Shown here: positions 23,272-32,319 of the stretch, in pieces
Numbering within the stretch: position 1 is the first letter of the stretch
Layout of the letters: every line of letters begins with the position of its first letter
Origin: JAPHTQ01 sp051747405
Lineage (GTDB): Bacteria; Pseudomonadota; Gammaproteobacteria; Thiohalomonadales; Thiohalomonadaceae
Assembly: GCA_051747405.1 (NCBI GenBank)
Contig: JBNJGC010000002.1
Location: forward strand, 1-44,332
Direction: 5' to 3'
Length of the DNA stretch: 44,332 nt
Program-made: the position numbers and the translations under genes
The notes under the pieces: model-generated
Told to the model about the DNA's origin: nothing
The model's input: the letters and a program-made list of their open reading frames with translations, nothing else
The model's database searches: none

Positions 23272-24012
23272 CTACACGGCGCCCTGCGCCGCCTCACTCA
23301 CCAGCCTGGCGCGCAGTCGCGCCAGTGCCTGGCTATGGATCTGGCAGACGCGGGACTCGGTCACGCCGATCACCTCGCCCACCTCTTTGAGGTTCAGATC
23401 GTCGCCGTAGTAGAGCGACATCACCAGCCGTTCACGCTCCGGCAGCCTCTCGATCGCCTCACTTAGCTCGGCGGAACGCTCCTGCTGCTGCAGCGTTTCG
23501 GTGACCCCGGGCTCGCCCGAGGGCATCATCTCCAGCGCCGACTCGTCCTCGTGGCCGATCTCGTCGAAGCTGAAGATGCGCGTCCCACTCACATCCTGCA
23601 ACATGTGGTAATACTCTTCCAGCCCAATCGCCATTTCGCTGGCGATCTCGATATCCTGCGCCGTACGGCCCAGCCGTGCTTCGAGCCGGCGGATCGCCTC
23701 GGCCAGCTCCCGGGAGCGGCGGTGCACCGAACGGGGCACCCAGTCGTTGCGTCGCACCTCATCCAGCATCGCCCCGCGGATACGGATGCCGGCGTAGGTC
23801 TCAAAGCTGGCGCCGTGGCTGTTCTCATAGTTGCGCGCCGCCTCCAGCAGGCCGATCATGCCGCTCTGGATCAGGTCATCCGCCTGCACGCTGTCGGGCA
23901 GTCGGCCCAGCAGGTGGTAGGCCACGCGCTTGACCAGCGGCGCGTGGCGCTCGATCAGCTGATCGTGGTTCTCCTCCTGGTAGGCGGCGATTTTGACGGC
24001 TGCGCTACTCAT
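23272..24012 (-). CDS. fliA: flagellar sigma factor FliA (sigma-28)
   Basis: FliA directs transcription of late flagellar and chemotaxis genes. It is 246 residues with regions 2 to 4 visible: VQADDLIQSGMIGLLEAARN (region 2), FETYAGIRIRGAMLDEVRRN (region 2.4), and a C-terminal helix-turn-helix DLNLKEVGEVIGVTESRVCQ (region 4.2). The ATG overlaps the fleN stop as ATGA. The anti-sigma factor FlgM is not in the window. The order flhF-fleN-fliA is standard for polar flagellates. Confidence 0.96.
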   Translation of the reverse strand: MSSAAVKIAAYQEENHDQLIERHAPLVKRVAYHLLGRLPDSVQADDLIQSGMIGLLEAARNYENSHGASFETYAGIRIRGAMLDEVRRNDWVPRSVHRRSRELAEAIRRLEARLGRTAQDIEIASEMAIGLEEYYHMLQDVSGTRIFSFDEIGHEDESALEMMPSGEPGVTETLQQQERSAELSEAIERLPERERLVMSLYYGDDLNLKEVGEVIGVTESRVCQIHSQALARLRARLVSEAAQGAV

Positions 24013-24881
24013 AACAGACCATCCATCAAATCATCGCCGCTTTGCACCAGGCGCTCGACAAAAAATTCCAGGTAGCCGTCGGCGGCTGTGGGCATGGGCC
24101 ATTTATCGGCACGCCGGGCGATATCCTTGAATGCGCTGGCGATCTTGCTGCTGGGGTAGACATCGACCACCGGTCGCTGCACCTTTACCGCCTTTCGCAG
24201 GTACTCGTCGTAGGGGACGCTGCCCATGAAATCAAGCACCACATCGTCGAGGAAGTGTTCGGTAACCCGCACCAGCTTGGCGAACAGCTCACGCCCTTCG
24301 CGCTCCGAGTGGGCCATATTGGCCAGTACGCGGAAGCGGCGCATGCCGTGGTCACGGTTGAGCAGCTTGATGAGGGCGTAGGCGTCGGTAATGGAGGCGG
24401 GCTCGTCGCAGACCACGACAATGAGCTCCTGTGAGGCCTTGGAGAAACTAACCACGCTGTCGGAGATGCCCGCAGCGGTATCGACGATGAGGATATCCAG
24501 GTCGCTGTGCAGCTCGCTGAAGGCGCGAATCAGCCCGGCGTGCTCCGCCGGGCTGAGCTCGGCCATATTTTGAATGCCCGACGAGGCGGGGATGACCTGA
24601 ATTCCGCCCGGGGCATCAAGGATGATCTCCTCCAGACTGCACTCGCCCTTGATCACATGGGAGAGGTTCTGCTTGGGCTGCAGCCCCAGCATCACGTCCA
24701 CATTGGCCAGGCCGAGGTCGGCATCCATGATCATCACCTTGCGCCCCATCTGGGCAAAGGCGGTGGCCAGATTGACCGAGACGTTGGTTTTACCGACGCC
24801 GCCCTTGCCGCTGGCCACTGCAACGACTCTTACCGGTTTTGGCCTGGCCATACGCCGTAACCCCTCTGCTTGATCTGCCAT
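24009..24881 (-). CDS. fleN: flagellar number regulator FleN/FlhG (MinD-like ATPase)
   Basis: A 290-residue MinD-like ATPase that limits the number of polar flagella. The Walker A motif is VASGKGGVGKTNVSVNLA and Walker B is LDILIVDTAAGISDSVVSFS. The N-terminal DQAEGLRRM (residues 3-11) is the DQAxxLR activator helix known to stimulate the FlhF GTPase in FlhG proteins. A C-terminal amphipathic segment (LEFFVERLVQSGDDL) could bind membrane. In Pseudomonas FleN also inhibits the activator FleQ. It is 33 bp downstream of flhF and overlaps fliA by ATGA. Confidence 0.94.
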   Translation of the reverse strand: MADQAEGLRRMARPKPVRVVAVASGKGGVGKTNVSVNLATAFAQMGRKVMIMDADLGLANVDVMLGLQPKQNLSHVIKGECSLEEIILDAPGGIQVIPASSGIQNMAELSPAEHAGLIRAFSELHSDLDILIVDTAAGISDSVVSFSKASQELIVVVCDEPASITDAYALIKLLNRDHGMRRFRVLANMAHSEREGRELFAKLVRVTEHFLDDVVLDFMGSVPYDEYLRKAVKVQRPVVDVYPSSKIASAFKDIARRADKWPMPTAADGYLEFFVERLVQSGDDLMDGLL

Positions 24882-24914
24882 GTAGTACTCTCTAGCTCTT
24901 GTTATCTGCGCGTA

Positions 24915-26213
24915 TCAGCCGGCCATGCGGCCAAACTCCATCATCAGACTCTCCTCGGCGGGGCGCTCGGTGTGCTGCATCTGGCTGACGCAGCGGTTGA
25001 CCAGGCTGTTGCTGCGTGCCGGGTGGAGGTCTTCGGGCACACGCTGGCCGTCACTGATGTAGGCCACCGGGAGTTGATTCTGCGCCAGTACGGAGAGGGC
25101 CTCGCCCAGTACCGCCGCCTCATCGAGCTTGGTCAGAATAGCACCGTCCAGCTCCACCTTGCTAAAGCTTTGAATCACCTCTTCCAAGGCGCGGCGCTGG
25201 CTGGAGGCGGACATGACCGCGTAGCTGCGGATGGGCAGACCGGTCTGCTGCAACATGCCGAACTGCTCGCTCAGACGGATATCCCGCTGGCTCATACCGG
25301 CGGTGTCGATCAGCACCAGCGACTTACCCTGCAGGCTCACCAGGATCTCCCGCAACTGCTCCCCATCACGAGCCACATGGACCGGTGCGCCGAGGATCTG
25401 TCCGTAGCTGCGGAGTTGGTGATGGGCACCGATGCGGTAGCTGTCGGTGGTGACCAGGGCGACCCGCCCGGGACCGTGGCGCAGGGTATAGCGGGCGGCC
25501 AGCTTGGCCACGGAGGTGGTCTTGCCCGCGCCGGTCGGCCCGACCAGGGCAACCAGGCCGCCGTGGTTGAGAATATCGTCGTGGGTCACCGGCAGCTGGC
25601 CGGCGAGCAGTTTGAGCGCCTGGCGCCAGTTCTGGTTCATATCCTTTTGGTAGTGGATATTGTCGGCGATGGTCCGGCACAGCGCCGGATGCAGCCCCAT
25701 CTGCAGCAAGCGCTCGAGCAGCTTGGTCCGCTGCGGGTTCTGCTGCTTCATGTTGTTCCAGGCCAGACCGTTGAGCTGGCTTTCGAGCATGCCGCGAAGC
25801 ATCTGGATCTCCTCGCGCATCGCCACCAGGGTCGGCTCCTGGGACCACTCGATCTTGGCTGCCGCCTCTGTACGCGGGGCGCGCTCCGGTTCGGCTGTCG
25901 GCGCCGGTTCGTTTTTTGGCGTCGGTGCCGTTTGTGTGGGGCGGGCGCGTTCGGCCACCGCCTCGGCGGTGGAGGCAAAGCGCTGCGCCGGCGTCTCTTG
26001 CGCAGAGGGTGACGGCTTGGCCTCGGCCCGCTGGACGGGGCTCTCCTGAGCCATCTGTGCCACCACCGACTCGTCGTAATCGACCGCTGCCACGATCTCT
26101 ACACCGCCATCGACCCGGCGGTTGGAGAGGATCACCGCATCGGGCCCCTGGGCTTCGCGCACCATCTGAATAGCCTGGCGCATATCGGTTGCAAAATAGC
26201 GTTTAATCTTCAT
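24915..26213 (-). CDS. flhF: flagellar placement GTPase FlhF
   Basis: An SRP-type GTPase that places the flagellum at the pole. It is 432 residues: an N-terminal B domain (MKIKRYFATDMRQAIQMVRE), a Pro/Ala/Glu linker (about 65-115), then N and G domains with LVGPTGAGKTTSVAKLAARY (G1), VTTDSYRIGAHHQLRSYGQI (G2), LVLIDTAGMSQRD (G3) and GAILTKLDEAAVLG (TKxD, G4). The start fits family N-termini, with GGAAG just ahead. It is followed by fleN, its regulator. A 17-bp palindrome lies between flhA and flhF. Confidence 0.95.
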   Translation of the reverse strand: MKIKRYFATDMRQAIQMVREAQGPDAVILSNRRVDGGVEIVAAVDYDESVVAQMAQESPVQRAEAKPSPSAQETPAQRFASTAEAVAERARPTQTAPTPKNEPAPTAEPERAPRTEAAAKIEWSQEPTLVAMREEIQMLRGMLESQLNGLAWNNMKQQNPQRTKLLERLLQMGLHPALCRTIADNIHYQKDMNQNWRQALKLLAGQLPVTHDDILNHGGLVALVGPTGAGKTTSVAKLAARYTLRHGPGRVALVTTDSYRIGAHHQLRSYGQILGAPVHVARDGEQLREILVSLQGKSLVLIDTAGMSQRDIRLSEQFGMLQQTGLPIRSYAVMSASSQRRALEEVIQSFSKVELDGAILTKLDEAAVLGEALSVLAQNQLPVAYISDGQRVPEDLHPARSNSLVNRCVSQMQHTERPAEESLMMEFGRMAG

Positions 26214-26239
26214 TCTTCCAGCCCTCGTTAGCTCGGCCA

Positions 26240-26256
26240 GCCTGGTGGCACCAGGC
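26240..26256. repeat. 17-bp palindrome between flhA and flhF
   Basis: GCCTGGTG-G-CACCAGGC, perfect 8-bp arms, within the 50-bp flhA-flhF interval. It may be an mRNA hairpin modulating flhF expression relative to flhA, or an operator. No T-run follows, so it is not called a terminator. Confidence 0.4.
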
Positions 26257-26263
26257 GGGAAGA

Positions 26264-28375
26264 TTAATTCGCCTGGTTACCTACGGTTGCTACGATCTTC
26301 AGCTGCTTGTCGTCCGGTATCTCGTTATACGAGAGGACATGCAGCGCCGATATCGAGTGTTTGACAAAGCGCGCCAGCAATTCACGGATAGGCGGGGCCA
26401 CCAGTAGCACCGGCGGTTTTCCGGCCATCTCCATGTTTTGCGCACTATCGCTCAGCCCCTGATGCAGGCGCTCGGCCAGCATCGGTTCGATACCTGCGCC
26501 CCCCTCCTCGGAGGCTTGTATACTACTGAGCAATATCTGTTCCAACTCTGGGGAGAGCGTAATAACTTCGAGCTCATCCTTTAAGCCATTGATTTTCTGG
26601 ACAATCATGCGACCGAGCCCCACCCGTGCCAGCGCTGTCAAATTCCCGGCATCCTGAACCCGGCTGGCGCTCTCCGCCAAAGTTTCGGCGATCGTGCGCA
26701 TATCACGGATGGGGATCCCCTCCGCGAGCAGGTTCTGCAATACCTTCACCACGGTGCCCAGTGGTAGGGTGTTGGGTACCAGATCCTCCACCAGTTTGGG
26801 GGCACTCTTGGCCAGCTGTTCGAGGAGCTTCTGCACCTCCTCGTGCCCCAGCAACTCATGGGCGTGGTTCTGCAGGATCTGGCTCAGGTGGGTCGCCACC
26901 ACCGTATTGGGGTCGACCACGGTGTATCCCAGCCCCTGGGCATTCTCCCGCTGTGAAGGCTCGATCCAGACCGCCTCCAGGCCAAAAGCGGGATCGCGGG
27001 ATTTCACCCCATCGAGCGTACCGAACACCTGGCCCGGATTGATCGCCATCTCCCGCTCCGGGTAGATCTCCGCCTCCCCCACGGTCACCCCCATCAGACT
27101 GATGCGGTAGGCGCTGGGGGAGAGATCGAGGTTATCGCGGATATGCACCGGCGGGATAAGAAAGCCCAGCTCCTGGGAGAGCTTGCGCCGTACCCCCTTG
27201 ATCCGCGCCATCAGCTCACCGCCCTGGGACTTGTCCACCAGCGGGATCAGGCGATAGCCCACCTCCAAACCCACCGGGTCGACCATCGGTACATCGTCCC
27301 AGGTCAACTCCTTGAGTTCGCCACTGGGCTCCTGCTCCCGCTGCTCCTGCTCCACCTGCGCCTCTTGCTGGTGCTCTTGCGCTTGGCGCTGCTGGCGTAT
27401 GCGCCACCAGGCGGCCCCGCCGGTGGCGGAGGCGAGCAGCAGGAACGGGAAGTTGGGCATCCCCGGGATCAGGCCCAGCAGGCCTAGCACCGCGGCGGTC
27501 ACGCCGAGCACCTTCGGATTGCTGAGCAGCTGACCGACCATCTGATCGCTCATGTTCTCCGAAGAGGTGGCGCGGGTGACGATAATCCCCGCCGCGGTGG
27601 AGAGCACCAGCGAGGGGATCTGGGCCACCAGACCATCACCAATGGTCAGCAAGGTGTAGACCTGAGCGGCATCGGAAAACGGCATACCGTGCTGGGCCAC
27701 ACCGATGGCAAGCCCGCCGATGACGTTGATCAAGGTGATCAGGATCCCGGCGATGGCATCACCGCGGACGAATTTGCTGGCACCGTCCATGGAGCCGTAG
27801 AAATCCGCCTCGGAGGCGACCTCTTCGCGGCGTGCGCGTGCCTGCTCCTGGTCGATGAGACCGGCGTTGAGGTCCGCGTCGATGGCCATCTGTTTGCCCG
27901 GCATCGCATCGAGGGTGAAACGCGCGGTCACCTCCGAGATCCGACCGGCGCCTTTGGTCACCACCACAAAGTTGATGATCACCAGGATGATGAACACCAC
28001 CAGGCCCACCGCATAGTTCCCCCCGACCACAAACTCGCCGAAGGACTCGATCACCTGCCCCGCCGCGCCGGTGCCGGTATGACCCTCCAGCAGCACCACC
28101 CGTGTGGAGGCGACGTTGAGCGCCAAGCGCAACAGCGTCGCCACCAGCAGGATGGTGGGAAAGACGGCAAAGTCCATCGGTCGGAGGGCGTAGACCGTCA
28201 CCAGAAGGATAATCAGCGACAGGGTGATATTGAAGGTGAAGAAGATATCCAGTAAAAAAGGCGGCAACGGCAGTACCACCATCGCCAGCAGCACCACCAC
28301 CATCAGTGGCGCACCCAGCCCGGTGCGGGTCATATCGATAATCGTCTTTGTCAGACGGTTCCCTTCAGCCATCAC
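26264..28375 (-). CDS. flhA: flagellar export gate protein FlhA
   Basis: FlhA is the large export-gate subunit of the flagellar type III secretion apparatus. It is 703 residues: an N-terminal membrane half with eight or so helices including the FHIPEP-family region (GDAIAGILITLINVIGGLAI and the preceding SMDGASKFV), a linker rich in Gln and Glu (about 330-355), and a large C-terminal cytoplasmic domain that docks substrate-chaperone complexes (IQPSQREN-like region, then PALTALARVGLGRMIVQKIN-type helices). The ATG overlaps the flhB stop by ATGA (28372-28375). It is followed by flhF. Confidence 0.97.
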   Translation of the reverse strand: MMAEGNRLTKTIIDMTRTGLGAPLMVVVLLAMVVLPLPPFLLDIFFTFNITLSLIILLVTVYALRPMDFAVFPTILLVATLLRLALNVASTRVVLLEGHTGTGAAGQVIESFGEFVVGGNYAVGLVVFIILVIINFVVVTKGAGRISEVTARFTLDAMPGKQMAIDADLNAGLIDQEQARARREEVASEADFYGSMDGASKFVRGDAIAGILITLINVIGGLAIGVAQHGMPFSDAAQVYTLLTIGDGLVAQIPSLVLSTAAGIIVTRATSSENMSDQMVGQLLSNPKVLGVTAAVLGLLGLIPGMPNFPFLLLASATGGAAWWRIRQQRQAQEHQQEAQVEQEQREQEPSGELKELTWDDVPMVDPVGLEVGYRLIPLVDKSQGGELMARIKGVRRKLSQELGFLIPPVHIRDNLDLSPSAYRISLMGVTVGEAEIYPEREMAINPGQVFGTLDGVKSRDPAFGLEAVWIEPSQRENAQGLGYTVVDPNTVVATHLSQILQNHAHELLGHEEVQKLLEQLAKSAPKLVEDLVPNTLPLGTVVKVLQNLLAEGIPIRDMRTIAETLAESASRVQDAGNLTALARVGLGRMIVQKINGLKDELEVITLSPELEQILLSSIQASEEGGAGIEPMLAERLHQGLSDSAQNMEMAGKPPVLLVAPPIRELLARFVKHSISALHVLSYNEIPDDKQLKIVATVGNQAN

Positions 28376-29535
28376 TCATTACCTTGGTTGTTCTCATCAT
28401 TGCCATCGCGACGCAAATCGTCGGGGATGGGCAGGTCGTCCAGCGGCGACATATCCTCAGGGCGATAGCTCGGGTTACGCTTGAGCTGGTAGACGTAGGC
28501 CAGCACCTGGGCCACGGCCCGATAGAGCCCCTCGGGGATCGGCTCACCCAGGTCGGTGCTAAAGTAGAGCGCCCGCGCCAGTGGCGGTGCCGAGAGGATC
28601 GGCACCTCATGCTCGGCGGCCAATCCGCGTATCCGGCTGGCGACCAGGTCCGAACCCTTGGCCACCAGCACCGGAGCGCTCATCTCGGTAGAGGTGTAGC
28701 GCAGCGCTACCGCGTAGTGGGTCGGGTTGGTGACCACTACATCGGCCTTGGGCACCTCCTCCATCATGCGCCGTTGCGACATCTCCATCTGTAGCTGGCG
28801 CTGCCGCCCCTTGGTCTCGGGGCTACCCTCAGTCTGCTTGTGCTCGTCCTTGACCTCCTGCTTGGTCATCTTCAGCTGACGTTGATGATCCCACACCTGA
28901 AACGGCACATCGATGGCCGCCACAATCAGCAGCACCGAGCTGAGAAACAGTAGCCCCCACGCCAGTAGCTTGCCCGCATGGCCCAGGGCAGACTCCAGCG
29001 GCTCCCGCCCCAGCCCCAGGAATTGATCCCCCTGGAGATCAAGAATACTCAGCGCCACCACCACGATGAGGGCGAACTTGGCCAACCCCTTGAGCATCTC
29101 CATCACACCGCGCCAGGCGAATACCCGCTTCAGACCCTTGATCGGGTCGAGCTTCTCCCACTTGAAGGCCATCGCCTTGGACGAGAAGGTCCACCCTCCC
29201 AGCGCCACCGCCGAGGCCAGGGCGGTGATGACCATAATCAGGAAGAACGGGGCAAAGAGCGTGAAGGCGGCACCGACCGTATCCGCCAGGGTGGTCGCCA
29301 TGGCCGACTTGTCGAAGACATCGCTTCGCGAGAGCGTAAACCCCTCCCGCATTATCTGTCGCATCCCCGCGAGCAACCCCTCCCCTATGGTCAAAAAGGC
29401 GGTGGCCGCCGCCAGCAGCATGGAGACGGTGATCAGCTCCCGCGAGCGCGCCGCCTGTCCCTTCTCCAGCGCCTCACGCCGGCGTTTGGGGGTCGCCTCT
29501 TCCGAACGCTCCTGACCGTCCTGATTCTCCGCCAT
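28372..29535 (-). CDS. flhB: flagellar export switch protein FlhB
   Basis: FlhB switches export from rod/hook to filament substrates. It is 387 residues: a charged N-terminus (ENQDGQERSEEATPKRRREA), four membrane helices (about 30-215), and a cytoplasmic domain with the autocleavage motif VVTNPTHYAVALRYTS. The C-terminal domain (APVLVAKGSDLVASRIRGLA and on) is the one copied as a separate protein at 13863-14144. The start overlaps the fliR stop by one base. A Pro/Asp-rich tail ends the protein. Confidence 0.97.
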   Translation of the reverse strand: MAENQDGQERSEEATPKRRREALEKGQAARSRELITVSMLLAAATAFLTIGEGLLAGMRQIMREGFTLSRSDVFDKSAMATTLADTVGAAFTLFAPFFLIMVITALASAVALGGWTFSSKAMAFKWEKLDPIKGLKRVFAWRGVMEMLKGLAKFALIVVVALSILDLQGDQFLGLGREPLESALGHAGKLLAWGLLFLSSVLLIVAAIDVPFQVWDHQRQLKMTKQEVKDEHKQTEGSPETKGRQRQLQMEMSQRRMMEEVPKADVVVTNPTHYAVALRYTSTEMSAPVLVAKGSDLVASRIRGLAAEHEVPILSAPPLARALYFSTDLGEPIPEGLYRAVAQVLAYVYQLKRNPSYRPEDMSPLDDLPIPDDLRRDGNDENNQGNE

Positions 29536-30317
29536 CAGTTACCCCCTCCGCCGAGCAGCGACTCGAACAAGCCGAACCCCTGCTCCAACAGGTGGCTGAA
29601 CTGCGGCAGCAGATTGGGCAGAGAGAAGAGGATCACCACAAACCCCATTATCATGGCAAAGGGGAAACCGATGGCGAAGATATTCAGCTGTGGTGCCGCA
29701 CGCGCCATAACGCCGAAAGCGGTGTTGACCAACAGCAGCGAGGCCACCGCCGGCAGCGCCAACCACAGCGCCCCGGCGAAGAGGTTGGTGCCCCAACCTG
29801 CCAGAGCGTGGAAGGCGTCGCGATCCATCCCCACCTCGGCGATAGGCAGTACGCGAAAGCTCTCCGCCAGCAGCTGGATCATCACCAGGTGCGCATCCAT
29901 GGAGAGAAACAGCAGTGTGGTCATCAGGGTATAGAGCTGACTGAGCACCGGTACCTGAGTGCCGTTCTGCGGATCCACCATAGTGGCAAAGCCAAGCCCC
30001 ATCTGCATGGCGATGATCTGCCCGCCGGTGACCACCGCCCCGAACACCAGCAGCAGGGCAAACCCCAGTGCCAATCCGGTCAGCAGCTGCTGGAAGATGA
30101 TCCCCAACGCCGGCCAGGAGAAGGGGGTCACCGCCGGCACTTGGGGCAGGCTGGGGTAGACCACCACCGTTACCGCCAGCGCCAGCATCAGCCGCACCCG
30201 CATCGGCACATTGGTCGAACCGATCACCGGGGCCAGCATGAACATGGCGCCGATCCGAAAGAAGGGCCAGAGAAAGCCGCCCAACCAGCCGGTGATCTCC
30301 GCCATGCCCAGCGTCAT
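29535..30317 (-). CDS. fliR: flagellar export gate protein FliR
   Basis: A 260-residue membrane protein with about six helices, part of the FliPQR core complex of the export gate. Family-like segments are ITGWLGGFLWPFFRIGAMFM at the N-terminus, GFALLLVFGAVVTGGQIIAM with QMGLGFATMVDPQNGTQVPV, and a C-terminal GFGLFESLLGG. It lies 52 bp after fliQ and abuts flhB (one-base overlap). ATG 30317 has a following in-frame ATG at codon 5 that is also possible. Confidence 0.95.
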   Translation of the reverse strand: MTLGMAEITGWLGGFLWPFFRIGAMFMLAPVIGSTNVPMRVRLMLALAVTVVVYPSLPQVPAVTPFSWPALGIIFQQLLTGLALGFALLLVFGAVVTGGQIIAMQMGLGFATMVDPQNGTQVPVLSQLYTLMTTLLFLSMDAHLVMIQLLAESFRVLPIAEVGMDRDAFHALAGWGTNLFAGALWLALPAVASLLLVNTAFGVMARAAPQLNIFAIGFPFAMIMGFVVILFSLPNLLPQFSHLLEQGFGLFESLLGGGGN

Positions 30318-30369
30318 GGCGCCTCCGACAAGCGGTTTCGAGTCACTCTCTGCGGCGCGCTCGACATAC

Positions 30370-30639
30370 TCAACCTATCAACATCGGAATGTTATCGAAG
30401 ATACGGCGGGTAAACTCCAGCAACGCCTGCAACATCCAGTGCCCCGCCAGCATCAACACCCCAAGCGTCACCAGCAGCTTGGGGATAAAGCTGAGGGTCA
30501 TCTCATTGATCTGCGTGGCGGCCTGGAACATCGCCACCAGCAGACCCACAAACAGCGCCGGCAGCAGCACGATCATCACCAGCACCACCAACAGCTGCAG
30601 GGTCTGCTGAAACACGGTCATGACGGCTTCGGGTGTCAC
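30370..30639 (-). CDS. fliQ: flagellar export gate protein FliQ
   Basis: An 89-residue protein with two membrane helices (about 14-37 and 52-72), the standard FliQ length. It begins MTPEAVMTVFQQTLQLLVVL and has FQAATQINEMTLSFIPKLLV between the helices, a conserved FliQ feature. Four copies of FliQ assemble with FliP and FliR. It is located 13 bp after fliP. Confidence 0.95.
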   Translation of the reverse strand: MTPEAVMTVFQQTLQLLVVLVMIVLLPALFVGLLVAMFQAATQINEMTLSFIPKLLVTLGVLMLAGHWMLQALLEFTRRIFDNIPMLIG

Positions 30640-30652
30640 GCTATCCTCCTCC

Positions 30653-31399
30653 CTACTGCGTCACATAGAAGCTGGCGGCAAGGGTACTCATTACCAGCGA
30701 CCAGCCGTCCACCAACACAAACAGCATGATCTTGAATGGCAGGGAGATAATCATCGGCGAGAGCATCATCATCCCCATCGACATCAGCACACTGGCCACC
30801 ACCAGATCGATCACCAGAAACGGAATGAACAGCAGGAAGCCGATCTGAAACGCCGTTTTCAACTCACTGGTAACGAAGGCCGGCACCAGCACCGACAGCG
30901 GCACATCCTCGGGGGTCTCGAAGCCCTCTTCGCGTCCGGACAGACCGGCAAACAGGGCGATATCCGGCTCCCGCACCTGATTCATCATAAACTGATGCAG
31001 TGGTTTGGAGGCAGCCTGCAGTGCCTCATTCATCTCCATCTGTTCACTGAAATAGGGCTGAATCGCCTCGGCATTGATGCGATCGAACACCGGGGCCATG
31101 ATGAAAAAGGTGAGAAACAGCGACAGCCCTACCAACACCTGCCCCGACGGGGCCTGCATCAGACCGATAGCCTGGCGCAGGATCGCCAACACGATAATGA
31201 TCCGGGTAAAGGAGGTCATCATCATCACCGCCGCGGGGATGAAGGTGAGCACCGTCATCAGGATCAGCAGCTGCAAGGTCAGGCTATAGCTCTGTCCCCC
31301 GTCGGCATCGGTGGTGACGGTCAACGCCTCAAGCCCCGGCTGGGCGAGTGCGCCCAAGGGTAGCAGGAAAAGGCCCAACAAAAGCACAAGGCGTCTCAT
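30653..31399 (-). CDS. fliP: flagellar export gate protein FliP
   Basis: A 248-residue protein with a cleavable signal peptide (MRRLVLLLGLFLLPLGALAQ), a short periplasmic segment, and four membrane helices. FliP-family sequences include MTSFTRIIIVLAILRQAIGL, then PSGQVLVGLSLFLTFFIMAP, and VIDLVVASVLMSMGMMMLSP near the C-terminus. Five FliP subunits form the core of the export gate with FliQ and FliR. It overlaps the fliO stop by ATGA. Confidence 0.96.
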   Translation of the reverse strand: MRRLVLLLGLFLLPLGALAQPGLEALTVTTDADGGQSYSLTLQLLILMTVLTFIPAAVMMMTSFTRIIIVLAILRQAIGLMQAPSGQVLVGLSLFLTFFIMAPVFDRINAEAIQPYFSEQMEMNEALQAASKPLHQFMMNQVREPDIALFAGLSGREEGFETPEDVPLSVLVPAFVTSELKTAFQIGFLLFIPFLVIDLVVASVLMSMGMMMLSPMIISLPFKIMLFVLVDGWSLVMSTLAASFYVTQ

Positions 31400-31842
31400 T
31401 TCTCTCCCCCCGAAGAGCGGTTGAGCACTTGCGCCAAGCGCTCGGCAAAGCGCTCGCCGCCCGGTGGCGGATCACCGTTGACCACCACCGGCTTATCGAA
31501 GACATGCAAGGTACGGATACTCCCCTGGGCCACCCCAAGCAGCAGCTGCGTCTCGCCGGCCTGTACCAGTACCAGTCGCTCGCGCTGCCCCACCGAGACC
31601 GAGGCGAGCAGCCGCAGTGGACCGTTACGACTGAAGCTGCCACCGGAGAAGCGCCGCAGGAGCCAGGCGGCAACACCGATCAGCAGTAACACCGCCACCA
31701 GTGCGAGGAACACCTGCAGCACCTCGCCCGCCCCTACCGGCTGACTCAACTGCCCCACACGCGCCTCGCCCTCCGACTCGGGGGCCGCTGCCAGGACCGC
31801 CGGCAGGTAAGCGCTCATCATAACCAAGGCCAGGATTCGCAT
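31396..31842 (-). CDS. fliO: flagellar protein FliO
   Basis: A 148-residue protein with an N-terminal signal-like helix (MRILALVMMSAYLPAVLAAA), one membrane helix (about 43-64, VLQVFLALVAVLLLIGVAAW), and a small cytoplasmic domain (LRLLASVSVGQRERLVLVQA, then GETQLLLGVAQGSIRTLHVF) with the FliO/YscJ-like pattern. FliO helps assemble the FliP ring. Sequence conservation in this family is low, so the call rests on both topology and its place between fliN and fliP. Confidence 0.9.
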   Translation of the reverse strand: MRILALVMMSAYLPAVLAAAPESEGEARVGQLSQPVGAGEVLQVFLALVAVLLLIGVAAWLLRRFSGGSFSRNGPLRLLASVSVGQRERLVLVQAGETQLLLGVAQGSIRTLHVFDKPVVVNGDPPPGGERFAERLAQVLNRSSGGEK

Positions 31843-31848
31843 GGGCCG

Positions 31849-32307
31849 CTACTTGAGCTTCTTCACCCGCTCGGCGGGGCTGATAACGTCGGTCAGGCGA
31901 ATGCCGTACTTTTCATTCACCACCACCACCTCGCCGTGGGCGATCAGTGTGCCGTTGACCATCACATCCAGCGGCTCACCGGCCAGACGGTCGAGTTCAA
32001 CCACCGAGCCCTGGTTGAGCTGGAGCAGGTTACGGATATTGATCCGGGTGCGCCCGATCTCCAGTGCGATGGTGACCGGGATATCCAGGATGACATCCAT
32101 GTTGACATCCTCGGAGCCCGGTCCGTCGGCATCGTCCTGCAACTCCTGCATGGTGGCGCGCTGCACATCCTCACGCTCCTGCTGCGAGGCGGTCTCCTTC
32201 TCCTGCTCGTCAGCGCCCTCGGGCGTATCCTGCTCGGCCATGGCGGCGGCCCACTCGTCGGCCATCGCCTGCTGGTCCGGGCTCTCCTGATTGGTTTCGT
32301 CGTTCAT
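31849..32307 (-). CDS. fliN: flagellar motor switch protein FliN
   Basis: FliN forms the lower C-ring and receives CheY-P with FliM. It is 152 residues: an acidic Gln/Glu-rich N-terminal extension (about 1-65) typical of Pseudomonas-like FliN, then a SpoA domain (MDVILDIPVTIALEIGRTRI, NIRNLLQLNQGSVVELDRLA, ANGTLIAHGEVVVVNEKYGI-like). It lies 12 bp after fliM and 6 bp before fliO. Confidence 0.96.
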   Translation of the reverse strand: MNDETNQESPDQQAMADEWAAAMAEQDTPEGADEQEKETASQQEREDVQRATMQELQDDADGPGSEDVNMDVILDIPVTIALEIGRTRINIRNLLQLNQGSVVELDRLAGEPLDVMVNGTLIAHGEVVVVNEKYGIRLTDVISPAERVKKLK

Positions 32308-32319
32308 CTGTGTACTCCT

